Shown here piece after piece: positions 40,657 to 48,879 of a stretch of DNA of 64,000 nt. A program made the position numbers and the translations under genes. Every line of letters begins with the position of its first letter. The first letter of the stretch is position 1. Source of the stretch: VAZQ01 sp040510075 (GTDB taxonomy: Bacteria > Pseudomonadota > Alphaproteobacteria > Rhizobiales > Xanthobacteraceae); NCBI GenBank assembly GCA_040510075.1, contig JBEVJT010000113.1:17290-81289 (forward strand), given 5' to 3'. The notes beneath the pieces were generated by a model, which had not been told where the DNA came from, searched no databases, and worked only from the letters and a program-made list of their open reading frames with translations.

Positions 40657-42315
40657 TTGTCGCGCGTCGCCCAACGCATCACGCTCGCATGGGGCTGGCG
40701 GCGCATCGGCATCGCTTTCCTCGCCGGAGCGGTCTCGACGCTCGCACTGCCGCCCACAAACATTTGGCCGATCCCGTTCATCACCTTTCCGATCCTGGTC
40801 TGGCTCGTGGATGGCGCCGCCATCGGGTGGGGTGGTCCAGTCTTGTCCGCAGCGATTCTCGGCTGGTGGTTTGGCTTTGGTTATTTCCTGGCAGGGCTTT
40901 ACTGGATCGGTCACGCGTTTTTGGTCGACGCCAAGACCTTCGGGTGGCTGCTGCCATTGGCGGTCACCGCACTGCCGGCCGGCATGGCGATTTACACCGC
41001 GCTTGGTGTCGCTCTGGCGCGACTGCTTTGGACGCGCGGCGCCTGGCGCATAGTCGCGCTGGCGCTCGCACTCACGGTGACCGAGTGGTTGCGCGGACAT
41101 CTGTTCAGCGGATTTCCCTGGAATACGTTCGGCTATTTGCTGGTGTCGCCGTTGTGGCTCGCGCAAGGAGCAGCGCTGGTCGGCATCTGGGGGATGACCT
41201 TCGCTGCTATCGTAATTTATTCGTTGCCTGCCGTACTTACCGACGACGCGGCCGATATCAAGCGGCCGTGGTTTGCGCTTGCATCGGGTGCGGCTGTGCT
41301 CGTTGTGTTAGCCACTTTCGGCGCGGTGCGGCTCGCGCGAGCACCCACGCAGTACCGGGATGGAGTTCGGCTGCGCGTCATGCAGCCCAATCTGCCGCAA
41401 GATGCGAAATTCAACTATGCCCAAAAACAGCAGGTGATGAGCCAGTATCTGACGCTCTCCGACCGGCCGACGGGGCCCGGATCCACGGGCCTGCGCGACG
41501 TCACGCATCTCATTTGGCCCGAATCCGCCTTCCCGTTCTTTCTGACCCACGAGCCTGACGTGCTCGCGCAGATCACTGCCTTGCTGCGGCCCGGAACGGT
41601 GTTGATCACGGGCGGCATCCGCCCGCCCGAGGGCAACTCCGATGCAGCGATCACCCGCGCCTATAATTCCATCTATGTCATAGGGTCCGACGGATCAATT
41701 CTTTCGGTGTACGACAAGGTACATCTCGTTCCGTTCGGCGAATATCTTCCTTTTCAGGGCGCACTCGAACGGCTTGGGTTTCGCCAGCTCACGAAGCGCC
41801 GCGGCGGCTTCCTGGCAGGAGATCGGCGTCGCAATCAGCGCCTGCCCGGCGCGCCGGATTTCCTGCCGCTGATTTGTTACGAGATTATTTTTCCTGGAGA
41901 TGCGGTTCCCCGCAGCGATCGCCCGGGTTGGGCTTACACGCAGCTCGGGCACTATCTCGGCTGGCCATTCGTTGCCGGCACCGGCCAACGCCCCGGCTGG
42001 ATGCTCAATCTTACCAATGACGGCTGGTTCGGATTCAGCACCGGACCGTATCAACACTTTCAGCAGGCGCGGATCCGCGCCATCGAGGAAGGGCTGCCGC
42101 TGGTTCGAGCGGCGAATACCGGCATTTCCGCAGTGATCGATCCGCTCGGCCGCATCGTCAATTCACTGCCGCTTGGCGCCGAAGGCGTGCTCGATGCGTC
42201 GTTGCCGCGGCCTATTGCCCGCACCCCTTACGCGCGCGCGGGGGATGGGGTCCTGGGGGTGATCCTCGCCTTCGCGTTCGCGCTGGTCCTGCGGGCGCGA
42301 AAACGACAGGCTTGA
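40657..42315 (+). CDS. lnt: Apolipoprotein N-acyltransferase
   Basis: Adds the third acyl chain to lipoproteins in the inner membrane. Seen in 552 residues: N-terminal membrane helices about 18-230, then the nitrilase-like domain with catalytic Glu289 (LIWPESAFP), Lys354 (VYDKVHLVPFGEYLPF) and Cys407 (PLICYEIIFP), LTNDGWFGFSTGPYQHFQQA, and a final helix near 535. A TTG at 40657, two bases after the corC stop, is the apparent start; no ATG precedes the first helix in frame. The Sinorhizobium homologue, called actA, is needed for acid tolerance. Confidence 0.95.
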   Translation: MSRVAQRITLAWGWRRIGIAFLAGAVSTLALPPTNIWPIPFITFPILVWLVDGAAIGWGGPVLSAAILGWWFGFGYFLAGLYWIGHAFLVDAKTFGWLLPLAVTALPAGMAIYTALGVALARLLWTRGAWRIVALALALTVTEWLRGHLFSGFPWNTFGYLLVSPLWLAQGAALVGIWGMTFAAIVIYSLPAVLTDDAADIKRPWFALASGAAVLVVLATFGAVRLARAPTQYRDGVRLRVMQPNLPQDAKFNYAQKQQVMSQYLTLSDRPTGPGSTGLRDVTHLIWPESAFPFFLTHEPDVLAQITALLRPGTVLITGGIRPPEGNSDAAITRAYNSIYVIGSDGSILSVYDKVHLVPFGEYLPFQGALERLGFRQLTKRRGGFLAGDRRRNQRLPGAPDFLPLICYEIIFPGDAVPRSDRPGWAYTQLGHYLGWPFVAGTGQRPGWMLNLTNDGWFGFSTGPYQHFQQARIRAIEEGLPLVRAANTGISAVIDPLGRIVNSLPLGAEGVLDASLPRPIARTPYARAGDGVLGVILAFAFALVLRARKRQA

Positions 42316-42444
42316 GGCCTGCGAACAGAGAACGCGCTCGCAGACAGCGCAGTGGGGGGTGCTACCATTTGGCGCCGGTCGCGCAGATTGCATTCTGGCG
42401 CGAAGCATGAAAACTCGCTGGAAGCGTGTGTGCCGGAGACAAGG

Positions 42445-42849
42445 ATGGCGAAGAAGGCCCCCAATCCCGTTGACAAGCACGTCGGCAGCCGCGTGCGCAT
42501 GCGACGCATGATGGTGGGTATGAGTCAGGAAAGGCTCGGAGACGCGCTCGGTCTCACGTTTCAACAAGTGCAAAAATATGAAAAAGGCACCAATCGAATC
42601 GGAGCTTCCCGTCTGCAGCAAATCGCGCAGGTTCTGCAGGTGCCGGTCGCTTTCTTCTTCGAGGACGCACCCCGCCAGGAACGGCTTGAGGAACTGAGGG
42701 ATGCACCCTCTACCACCTACGTTTCCGAGTTTCTTGCCTCCAGCGAAGGTCTTTCGTTGACCAGGGCCTTCATGCGCATTCAGGAGCCCAAGCTCAGGCG
42801 CCGCATCGTGGATCTGGTCGAAACCATTGCCGGACAACGCGAACGATAG
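42445..42849 (+). CDS. XRE-family transcriptional regulator, PhrR-like
   Basis: DNA-binding regulator. Seen in 134 residues: MAKKAPNPVDKHVGSRVRMR then a HTH_3 domain at about 17-71 (MSQERLGDALGLTFQQVQKY and EKGTNRIGASRLQQIAQVL), followed by a C-terminal helix region ending LRRRIVDLVETIAG. The position directly after lnt and before metK matches the acid-inducible phrR next to actA in Sinorhizobium. ATG at 42445 follows aagg; the frame's longer version runs into the intergenic leader. Confidence 0.9.
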   Translation: MAKKAPNPVDKHVGSRVRMRRMMVGMSQERLGDALGLTFQQVQKYEKGTNRIGASRLQQIAQVLQVPVAFFFEDAPRQERLEELRDAPSTTYVSEFLASSEGLSLTRAFMRIQEPKLRRRIVDLVETIAGQRER

Positions 42850-43062
42850 TTTGTTTCGGCGAGTACAAGGTCAACCTGTGTTCCTGCGGCAATGCACGGC
42901 CGCAATGCCTTGACCGAACAGTGCGCTGCTGCAACAAAGGCGCGTCCACTTCGCTCAGTTCGGAAATACCTTTGCGCCTCGGCTAACTACAGTACCGCGG
43001 CATTCCGGCTGCGAATGTAAGAGGCGCAGAAGCGGCTGACCTGATCAGGGGGAGACATTTCA
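42850..43062 (+). promoter_or_regulatory. metK leader with inverted repeats
   Basis: 213 bases between the XRE gene and metK. Seen: ttcgg/ccgaa (42855, 42914) and ggtcaa/ttgacc (42869-42874 with 42910-42915), then aggcgc/gcgcct around 42944 and 42973. I could not fit these to a known SAM-responsive riboswitch by eye. ggggag before the GTG of metK is the Shine-Dalgarno site. Confidence 0.4.
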
Positions 43063-44337
43063 GTGTGGCGCGGCAAGTACCTATTCACCAGCGAGTCGGT
43101 TTCGGAAGGTCATCCTGACAAGGTCTGTGATCAGATTTCCGACGCTATCCTGGATGCATTCATCGAAAACGATCTGAAACTGGGCATTGCCGACGACAGC
43201 AAGGCGAACACCCGGCTTGGGTGTGAGACGCTGTGCACGACCAACAAGATCGTGATCGCCGGCGAAGGCCGCGGGCAACCGCCCCTGTTTCACAAACACG
43301 GCAAGCATGCGGTCGTCAATCGCGAAATGATCGTGCAAATTGCGCGCGGCGTCGTGCGCGATATCGGCTACGACCAGGAGGGTTTCTCTTATGGCGGCGC
43401 CGACATCGAGGTTCTTTTGCACGGGCAATCTCCGGACATCGCCATGGGCGTCGATGCCAAGAAGAAGAACGGCGTCGAACAGGAAGGCGCCGGCGACCAA
43501 GGAATGATGTTCGGTTATGCCTGCACCGAAAGCGAGGTCTACGAGAAGGGCTCTTTCATGCCCGCGCCCATCTATTTCGCGCACAGAATCCTGAGGGCGC
43601 TCGCGGAAAAACGCCGTTCACAGCAGCTTTTCGATCTCCAACCGGACGCCAAGAGCCAGGTCACCGTGCAATACGTCGACGGCCGGCCGATCGGCTGCAC
43701 CAAGGTTGTGGTATCTACACAGCACAATGCGCGTACGCGCAACGGCAAGAAATACACGCCGAACATGGTGCGCGACATGATTGGCGATACGATCGCGTCC
43801 GCATTGCCGGAGGGCTGGATGCCCAAAAAGGCCTCGGATTTTCTGGTCAATCCGACCGGGAATTTCGTTGTCGGAGGTCCGGATGGCGACTGTGGACTGA
43901 CCGGCCGCAAAATCATTGTCGACAGCTATGGCGGCTACGCACCGCATGGCGGAGGGGCGTTTTCCGGAAAAGACCCGACCAAGGTGGACCGCTCCGCCGC
44001 CTATGCGGCGCGTTATGTGGCGAAGAATGTCGTTGCGGCAGGTCTCGCCGAACGCTGCACTATTCAGATCGCCTATGCGATCGGGGTAGCGGATCCGATG
44101 TCGCTTCTTGTCGACATGCATGGCACCGGAACAGTCGATGAGCGGAAGGTGCAGAAAGTATTGCCGGAAATCTTCCCCCTGCGGCCGACGAGCATCCGGC
44201 GTGCGCTCAAGCTGTCGCGGCCGATCTACCGGCGCACCGCTGCCTACGGCCATTTCGGCCGTGCGCCGGAAAAGGACGGCGGCTTCTCGTGGGAGAAGAC
44301 TGATCTTGCGGATAATCTCAAACGGGCGCTGCTCTGA
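43063..44337 (+). CDS. metK: S-adenosylmethionine synthetase
   Basis: Makes S-adenosylmethionine from methionine and ATP, the donor for the MiaB, MtaB and TrmB reactions encoded nearby. Seen in 424 residues: YLFTSESVSEGHPDKVCDQI near 6-25, GDQGMMFGYACTES, HNARTRNGKKYTPN, NPTGNFVVGGPDGDCGLTGR, GGGAFSGKDPTKVDRSAAYA near 296-315. Starts with GTG at 43063, following agggggag. About 25 residues longer than the commonest alphaproteobacterial form, which is within family range. Confidence 0.97.
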   Translation: MWRGKYLFTSESVSEGHPDKVCDQISDAILDAFIENDLKLGIADDSKANTRLGCETLCTTNKIVIAGEGRGQPPLFHKHGKHAVVNREMIVQIARGVVRDIGYDQEGFSYGGADIEVLLHGQSPDIAMGVDAKKKNGVEQEGAGDQGMMFGYACTESEVYEKGSFMPAPIYFAHRILRALAEKRRSQQLFDLQPDAKSQVTVQYVDGRPIGCTKVVVSTQHNARTRNGKKYTPNMVRDMIGDTIASALPEGWMPKKASDFLVNPTGNFVVGGPDGDCGLTGRKIIVDSYGGYAPHGGGAFSGKDPTKVDRSAAYAARYVAKNVVAAGLAERCTIQIAYAIGVADPMSLLVDMHGTGTVDERKVQKVLPEIFPLRPTSIRRALKLSRPIYRRTAAYGHFGRAPEKDGGFSWEKTDLADNLKRALL

Positions 44338-44399
44338 AGGTTGCCCGCCAAACGGCCCACGATGTCGATGTCGCTAGCGCGCTTCGAAATTGCCGGTCG

Positions 44400-45113
44400 A
44401 TGCGCCACACATGCCACATGCCACATGCGCAGGAGCCCGGGCGCGCCTTCTTCGGCAGGCGCGTTGCTCGTGGACTAAAGCCCAGACAGCAGCTCCTGCT
44501 TGCTACCGTCCTGCCGCAGCTGCGTCTGGACCTTGCTGCGCTTCCCCGGGATCTTCGTTCCTTGTATCCGCAGCCGGTTTGCGAGGTTCGCCTCGAAGTC
44601 GGGTTCGGCGGCGGCGAACATCTCATTGCCGAAGCAAAAGCAAATCCGGAAACCGGGTTCATAGGAGTTGAGCCTTTCGTCAACGGCATGGCCAAGGCAC
44701 TCGCGGCCATAACTGCAGAGAACATCGCAAATATCAGGCTTCATTCCGGAGACGCCTGGGAACTGTTGCCCCGCATCGCACAGGAAGCGCTGGCGCGGGT
44801 CGATCTCATTCAGCCTGATCCATGGCCCAAGCGCCGCCACTGGAAACGACGGTTCATTCAGGAGCATACGATTGCCGAGATAGGGCGCGTTCTGCGCCCC
44901 GGCGGCGAATTCCGTGTCACCACCGATGTCGCCGATTACGCGGCATGGACGTTCAAGCACATACTTCGCTCGGAGCTCTTCGAGTGGACGGCCGAGCGCG
45001 CGAACGACTGGCGCTGTCCGTGGAGCGGGTTTCCCGGCACGCGCTATGAGGCGAAGGCGAGGCGCCAAGGCCGGGAGCCATGCTACCTGATTTTCCGCAA
45101 AAGGCCCGTCTGA
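44400..45113 (+). CDS. trmB: tRNA (guanine-N7-)-methyltransferase TrmB
   Basis: Methylates G46 of tRNA with SAM. Seen in 237 residues: GRAFFGRRVARGLKPRQQLL near 14-33, SAM loop LEVGFGGGEHL at 65-75, GVEPFVNGMAKALAAI, and the substrate motif QPDPWPKRRHWKRRF near 134-148, with TDVADYAAW later. The ATG at 44400 is adopted; ATG 44418 is also in frame, inside a tandem heptamer. The order metK-trmB is standard here. It converges with a minus-strand DUF2336 gene two bases away. Confidence 0.95.
   Translation: MRHTCHMPHAQEPGRAFFGRRVARGLKPRQQLLLATVLPQLRLDLAALPRDLRSLYPQPVCEVRLEVGFGGGEHLIAEAKANPETGFIGVEPFVNGMAKALAAITAENIANIRLHSGDAWELLPRIAQEALARVDLIQPDPWPKRRHWKRRFIQEHTIAEIGRVLRPGGEFRVTTDVADYAAWTFKHILRSELFEWTAERANDWRCPWSGFPGTRYEAKARRQGREPCYLIFRKRPV
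44408..44428. repeat. Three tandem cacatgc heptamers at the trmB 5' end
   Basis: cacatgc repeats exactly at 44408-44414, 44415-44421 and 44422-44428. Each copy contains an ATG, and because the unit is 7 bases, the three ATGs lie in three different frames. Only 44418 matches the trmB frame. Confidence 0.75.
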
Positions 45114-45115
45114 GA

Positions 45116-46201
45116 TCAGCGCGCGGCGCCGCTCGGCTGCCAGTGCTGCACCTGCCAGAAGCGCATCACCCGTTGCGCGGTCATGGGCGAAAGCCGCTCG
45201 AAATTCGCGTAGGCAAGATCGAGCGTTTCTCCTGAAATCCTCGCGCTGTTCGGCAATGCATTCGCTAGCGCCCGCACAGTCTGCCAGCTCCATCCGGCCG
45301 CTTTGCAGATGATCAGAACGGGATCGAGGCGGTCGGCACGGAAAATTCGATCCACCACGTCGACCGGTACTGCGCACAACAATGCAACACCCGCGACAGC
45401 ATCCTCAGTTTGCCCCGCGGTGGCGAACTCTGCGACTTGGCGCTCATCGAGCGCGCCCTTTTGGTGCAGGGCGAAAACCGTCGTTTGCGCCGCCGCATAG
45501 TCGCGGGGCGGCGGCGTCTCACCCCTGAATTCCTGCACAATTTGGCGCAGTGCCGTGTGCATGCCCGCGCTGTTCGCCCGCAAGTGCTCGCGCACCGTCT
45601 CGCTTGCATGAACGAGAAGGTCTCGAAACAGCTGAGGCGGAAAATCAGCGCGTCGCGCAAGCGCGGCTGCGAGTTCTGCATCCAGGCGGGCGGTCTCGAC
45701 AAGCGCCGCAAATCCCTCTGGCGACACGCGCGCGCTGCCATTGCCAACGAGCTTGCACAGGACCTCCTGATTTCCCCGACGAACCAAAATGTCTGTGACC
45801 GCTTCCGCTATATCCTGGCGCGCCGAAAGCGCGAGCAGGTGTTGCTGGGACTTCTGTCGGGCAATATTCGCGAGGTCAGGCGGCTCGAACCGGGTGGAGT
45901 GCTCAAGCGCTGGCCCCGCCACGGCGATGTCATCGTCCATGGCAAGGTGCATCATGACCCCGGCAGGCGCGTTGCCGATGGGAGCGAGCAGGCGCGAAAG
46001 CTCAATTCGCGCTGTTCGATCTACGAAACCAAGAAGCCTCTCGAAGACTTGCCCGAACAGCCGGATATGCTCGCCGTTGAGGCGGGATGCTTTCTCGCGA
46101 AAAAGCCCGGCGACGCCGGAAAGGGCTTCGGCTCGCCGCGGGGCAGAGCCGTTTTCGAGCACCTGATCCAGCTCCGGCAAGAGCAAGGCGGGCAATGACA
46201 T
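45116..46201 (-). CDS. DUF2336 family protein
   Basis: Helical-repeat protein of unknown function found in alphaproteobacteria. Seen in 361 residues: leucine/alanine-rich helices with RLNGEHIRLFGQVFERLLGF and RTARIELSRLLAPIGNAPAG near the N-terminal part, EVLCKLVGNGSARVSPEGFA in the middle (the pattern of the family), and IICKAAGWSWQTVRALANAL near the end. No membrane segment or signal peptide. An in-frame ATG at 46246 is an alternative start; 46201 is used because ggatgg precedes it. Converges on trmB. Confidence 0.82.
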   Translation of the reverse strand: MSLPALLLPELDQVLENGSAPRRAEALSGVAGLFREKASRLNGEHIRLFGQVFERLLGFVDRTARIELSRLLAPIGNAPAGVMMHLAMDDDIAVAGPALEHSTRFEPPDLANIARQKSQQHLLALSARQDIAEAVTDILVRRGNQEVLCKLVGNGSARVSPEGFAALVETARLDAELAAALARRADFPPQLFRDLLVHASETVREHLRANSAGMHTALRQIVQEFRGETPPPRDYAAAQTTVFALHQKGALDERQVAEFATAGQTEDAVAGVALLCAVPVDVVDRIFRADRLDPVLIICKAAGWSWQTVRALANALPNSARISGETLDLAYANFERLSPMTAQRVMRFWQVQHWQPSGAAR

Positions 46202-46302
46202 TCGGAATCCATCCGGCGGCAAATCGGTCGCGTAAGGCGCCAGCATGAAAGGTAGGGCTCGAATCTGAAGGAATGGTTGCCAAAATCCTACCGGCTCTCC
46301 CC

Positions 46303-46330
46303 TTGCGCGTGCCGCGGAAAGGGCTATATT
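46303..46330 (+). promoter_or_regulatory. Putative promoter of the rimP-nusA-infB operon
   Basis: ttgcgc (46303-46308), a 16-base spacer, and tatatt (46325-46330). Predicted start near 46337, giving a leader of about 160 bases that contains the hairpin-terminator below. Confidence 0.5.
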
Positions 46331-46388
46331 TCCAGCATCCAGCTTATGGATATCTCATAACGATCGGATCTGATCCGGTTGGCCTTTG

Positions 46389-46419
46389 AGAGTGGGTTCC
46401 CCGGGACCCGCTCTTTTTT
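46389..46419 (+). terminator. Leader hairpin with T6 upstream of rimP (probable attenuator)
   Basis: agagtgggt (46389-46397) pairs with acccgctct (46406-46414), with one G-T pair, and is followed by six T (46414-46419). It sits between the putative promoter and the rimP start at 46496 and points in the direction of the operon. The segment cggatctgatccg just upstream (46364-46376) is self-complementary and could form a competing structure. Confidence 0.7.
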
Positions 46420-46495
46420 GTTACCCGATCACAAGAGGCGCGGATCGGGCCGCCGCAACAACGGCAAAACACGCGCGAAGAGATCGACATTCGGT

Positions 46496-47155
46496 ATGTT
46501 GCAGCCAGAGAAGGATCGGCGGCTCATACGGGAGCAGGGTGTAGCGGCGCGGATTGCGTCCATCGTGGAGCCTGTGCTCGCGGGGATGGAATACCGCCTT
46601 GTCCGGGTAACTGTTTCGGGAGCGGATGGGTGCACCGTCCAGCTGATGGCGGAGCGGCCGGACGGGAGCATGACAGTCGAAGACTGCGAGGCGGTGTCGC
46701 GGGCGGTTTCACCGGTTCTGGACGTTGCCGACCCGATCGATCATGCCTATCGACTCGAAGTGTCATCCCCCGGAATGGATCGACCCCTGGTGCGAAGCTC
46801 TGATTTCGAGCGGTATGCCGGCCACCGGGTGAAGGTGGAACTCGGCGCGCCGCTTGCCGGCCGCCGGCGCTTCAAGGGCACGCTACTGGGCCTGGAAAGG
46901 TCCTGCGTGCGCATCCGGCCGGACGACGGCAGGGGGGCTGGAGCGGAGGACGTGGTTCTGCCAATTGACGACGTTGCGGAAGCCAAGCTCGTGCTCACGG
47001 ATACTCTGATTGCCGAGGCGCTCAAGCGCCGCAAGGCAGCGGAACGCGCGGCGCAACGTGGAGATTCGAGCCGCGGCTCCGAATTGGATGCAGATGATGG
47101 AATTTCGCAAAACCAAGCTCGACGCCAGCGCGGAAGTGACCACAAGGGAGAATGA
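46496..47155 (+). CDS. rimP: Ribosome maturation factor RimP
   Basis: 30S assembly factor. Seen in 219 residues: EPVLAGMEYRLVRVTVSGAD near 26-45, DCEAVSRAVSPVLDVADPID (helix of the N-domain), YRLEVSSPGMDRPLVRSSDF near 84-104, then the SH3-like C-domain and a charged tail rich in Lys, Arg and Asp of about 50 residues. The ATG at 46496 gives MLQPEKDRRLIREQG; a longer frame would translate the leader terminator. Three bases separate it from nusA. Confidence 0.93.
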   Translation: MLQPEKDRRLIREQGVAARIASIVEPVLAGMEYRLVRVTVSGADGCTVQLMAERPDGSMTVEDCEAVSRAVSPVLDVADPIDHAYRLEVSSPGMDRPLVRSSDFERYAGHRVKVELGAPLAGRRRFKGTLLGLERSCVRIRPDDGRGAGAEDVVLPIDDVAEAKLVLTDTLIAEALKRRKAAERAAQRGDSSRGSELDADDGISQNQARRQRGSDHKGE

Positions 47156-47158
47156 GCT

Positions 47159-48769
47159 ATGGCCGTAAGCGCCAACCGGCTTGAACTGTTACAGATTGCC
47201 GACGCGGTCGCGCGCGAGAAGGCAATTGATCGCGGCATTGTCATCACCGCCATGGAGGACGCGATTCAGAAGGCCGCGCGCTCGCGTTATGGCAGCGAAA
47301 CGGAAGTGCGCGCTGAGATCAACGCCAAGACGGGAGAGATGCGGCTGTCCCGTCTGCTCCTCGTCGTCGATCAGATCGAAAACGACGCGACGCAGATTTC
47401 GCTCGAGGATGCGAAGAAGCGAAATCCGGCTGCGCAAATCGGCGATTACATCGCCGAGCCGCTGCCGCCCCTAGAGTACGGCCGCATCGCCGCGCAATCA
47501 GCCAAGCAGGTGATAGTTCAGAAGGTGCGCGAGGCGGAGCGCGACCGGCAGTACCAGGAGTACAAGGACCGCATCGGCGACATCGTCAATGGCATCGTCA
47601 AACGCGTCGAGTACGGTAACGTCGTCGTCGACCTCGGCCGAGGGGAGGCGATCGTGCGTCGGGACGAAATGCTGCCGCGCGAAACATTTCGCAACGGCGA
47701 CCGCATTCGCGCCTTCATCTATGACGTGCGGCGGGAGCCGCGTGGGCCGCAGATTTTTCTCTCCCGCACCCATCCGCAATTCATGGCCAAGCTGTTCGCG
47801 CAGGAAGTCCCTGAGATCTATGACGGCATTGTCGAAGTGAAAGCAGTGGCGCGGGATCCCGGTTCTCGTGCCAAGATTGCAGTGATCTCGCGGGATTCAT
47901 CCGTGGATCCCGTGGGCGCTTGCGTCGGGATGCGCGGCTCGCGCGTGCAGGCGGTCGTCAATGAGCTGCAAGGCGAGAAGATCGACATTATTCCCTGGAC
48001 CGCGGACCCCGCCAATTTCGTGGTCAATGCGCTGGCCCCTGCGGAAGTCGCCAAGGTTGTGCTCGATGAGGAGCATCAGCGTATGGAAGTGGTGGTCCCG
48101 GACCAGCAGCTGTCGCTGGCCATCGGCCGCCGCGGCCAGAATGTGCGCTTGGCGTCCCAGCTTACCGGGTGGGATATTGACATCGTAACCGAGCAGGAGG
48201 AATCGGAGCACCGGCAGGCGGAGTTCGAGAAGCGGACGAAAGTTTTCATCGAAGCGCTCAATGTGGATGAGATGGTCGGGCAACTCCTGGCATCTGAAGG
48301 ATTCAACTCGGTCGAGGATCTCGCGATGGTAGACGAAAAGGAGATCGCCGGTATCGAGGGGTTCGACGAGGGCACTGCTCAAGAGTTGCAGAACCGCGCG
48401 CGTGAGTATCTGGGCAGGCAGGAAGCCGAACTGGACGCAAAACGGCGCGGACTTGGGGTCGACGATGCGCTCCTGGAAGTTCCGGGCGTCACGACCGCCA
48501 TTCTGGTGCGGTTAGGCGAGAACGATATCAAGACAGTCGAGGACCTCGCAGGCTGTGCCACCGATGACCTGGTCGGCTGGAGCGAGCGTAACGAGGGAGA
48601 GCTAACCAAGCATCCGGGCATTCTCGATGGCTTTGAAATATCGCGCGACGAGGCCGAAGGGCTCATCATGCAGGCCCGGCTGAAAATGGGCTGGGTAACA
48701 GAAGAGGATTTGCTGGCCGCTGCGCAACCCGCCGAGCCGGAGCCGGAAACTGCGCCAGCCAACGTATGA
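47159..48769 (+). CDS. nusA: Transcription termination/antitermination factor NusA
   Basis: RNA polymerase-bound elongation factor. Seen in 536 residues: N-domain starting MAVSANRLELLQIADAVARE, S1 domain about 135-200 (VNGIVKRVEYGNVVVDLGRG), KH1/KH2 about 225-350 (GACVGMRGSRVQAVVNELQG and LAIGRRGQNVRLASQLTGWD), and two acidic helix-hairpin-helix repeats near 375 and 440. It sits in rimP-nusA-infB; ylxR, which often separates nusA and infB, is absent. It could act on the rimP leader terminator, which is inference. Confidence 0.97.
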   Translation: MAVSANRLELLQIADAVAREKAIDRGIVITAMEDAIQKAARSRYGSETEVRAEINAKTGEMRLSRLLLVVDQIENDATQISLEDAKKRNPAAQIGDYIAEPLPPLEYGRIAAQSAKQVIVQKVREAERDRQYQEYKDRIGDIVNGIVKRVEYGNVVVDLGRGEAIVRRDEMLPRETFRNGDRIRAFIYDVRREPRGPQIFLSRTHPQFMAKLFAQEVPEIYDGIVEVKAVARDPGSRAKIAVISRDSSVDPVGACVGMRGSRVQAVVNELQGEKIDIIPWTADPANFVVNALAPAEVAKVVLDEEHQRMEVVVPDQQLSLAIGRRGQNVRLASQLTGWDIDIVTEQEESEHRQAEFEKRTKVFIEALNVDEMVGQLLASEGFNSVEDLAMVDEKEIAGIEGFDEGTAQELQNRAREYLGRQEAELDAKRRGLGVDDALLEVPGVTTAILVRLGENDIKTVEDLAGCATDDLVGWSERNEGELTKHPGILDGFEISRDEAEGLIMQARLKMGWVTEEDLLAAAQPAEPEPETAPANV

Positions 48770-48879
48770 GGATGGGCAGTGGCAAATCGGTTTGGCATTG
48801 CGGGCCGCACATGTGATACATGCAGCCGCGCCGTGCCGGGCGCCTGCGGAGCGCCCACGGAGTGAGTGAGACAGGTCGA
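48770..48879. other. nusA-infB gap lacking ylxR
   Basis: 110 bases with no gene. In most alphaproteobacteria a DUF448/YlxR gene of several hundred bases sits here. I see no remnant of its RTCI-type motif in any frame. Confidence 0.6.

Noticed and set aside
42850..43062. SAM-II or SAM/SAH riboswitch before metK
   Set aside because: The conserved cores could not be aligned by eye; left as an unassigned leader.
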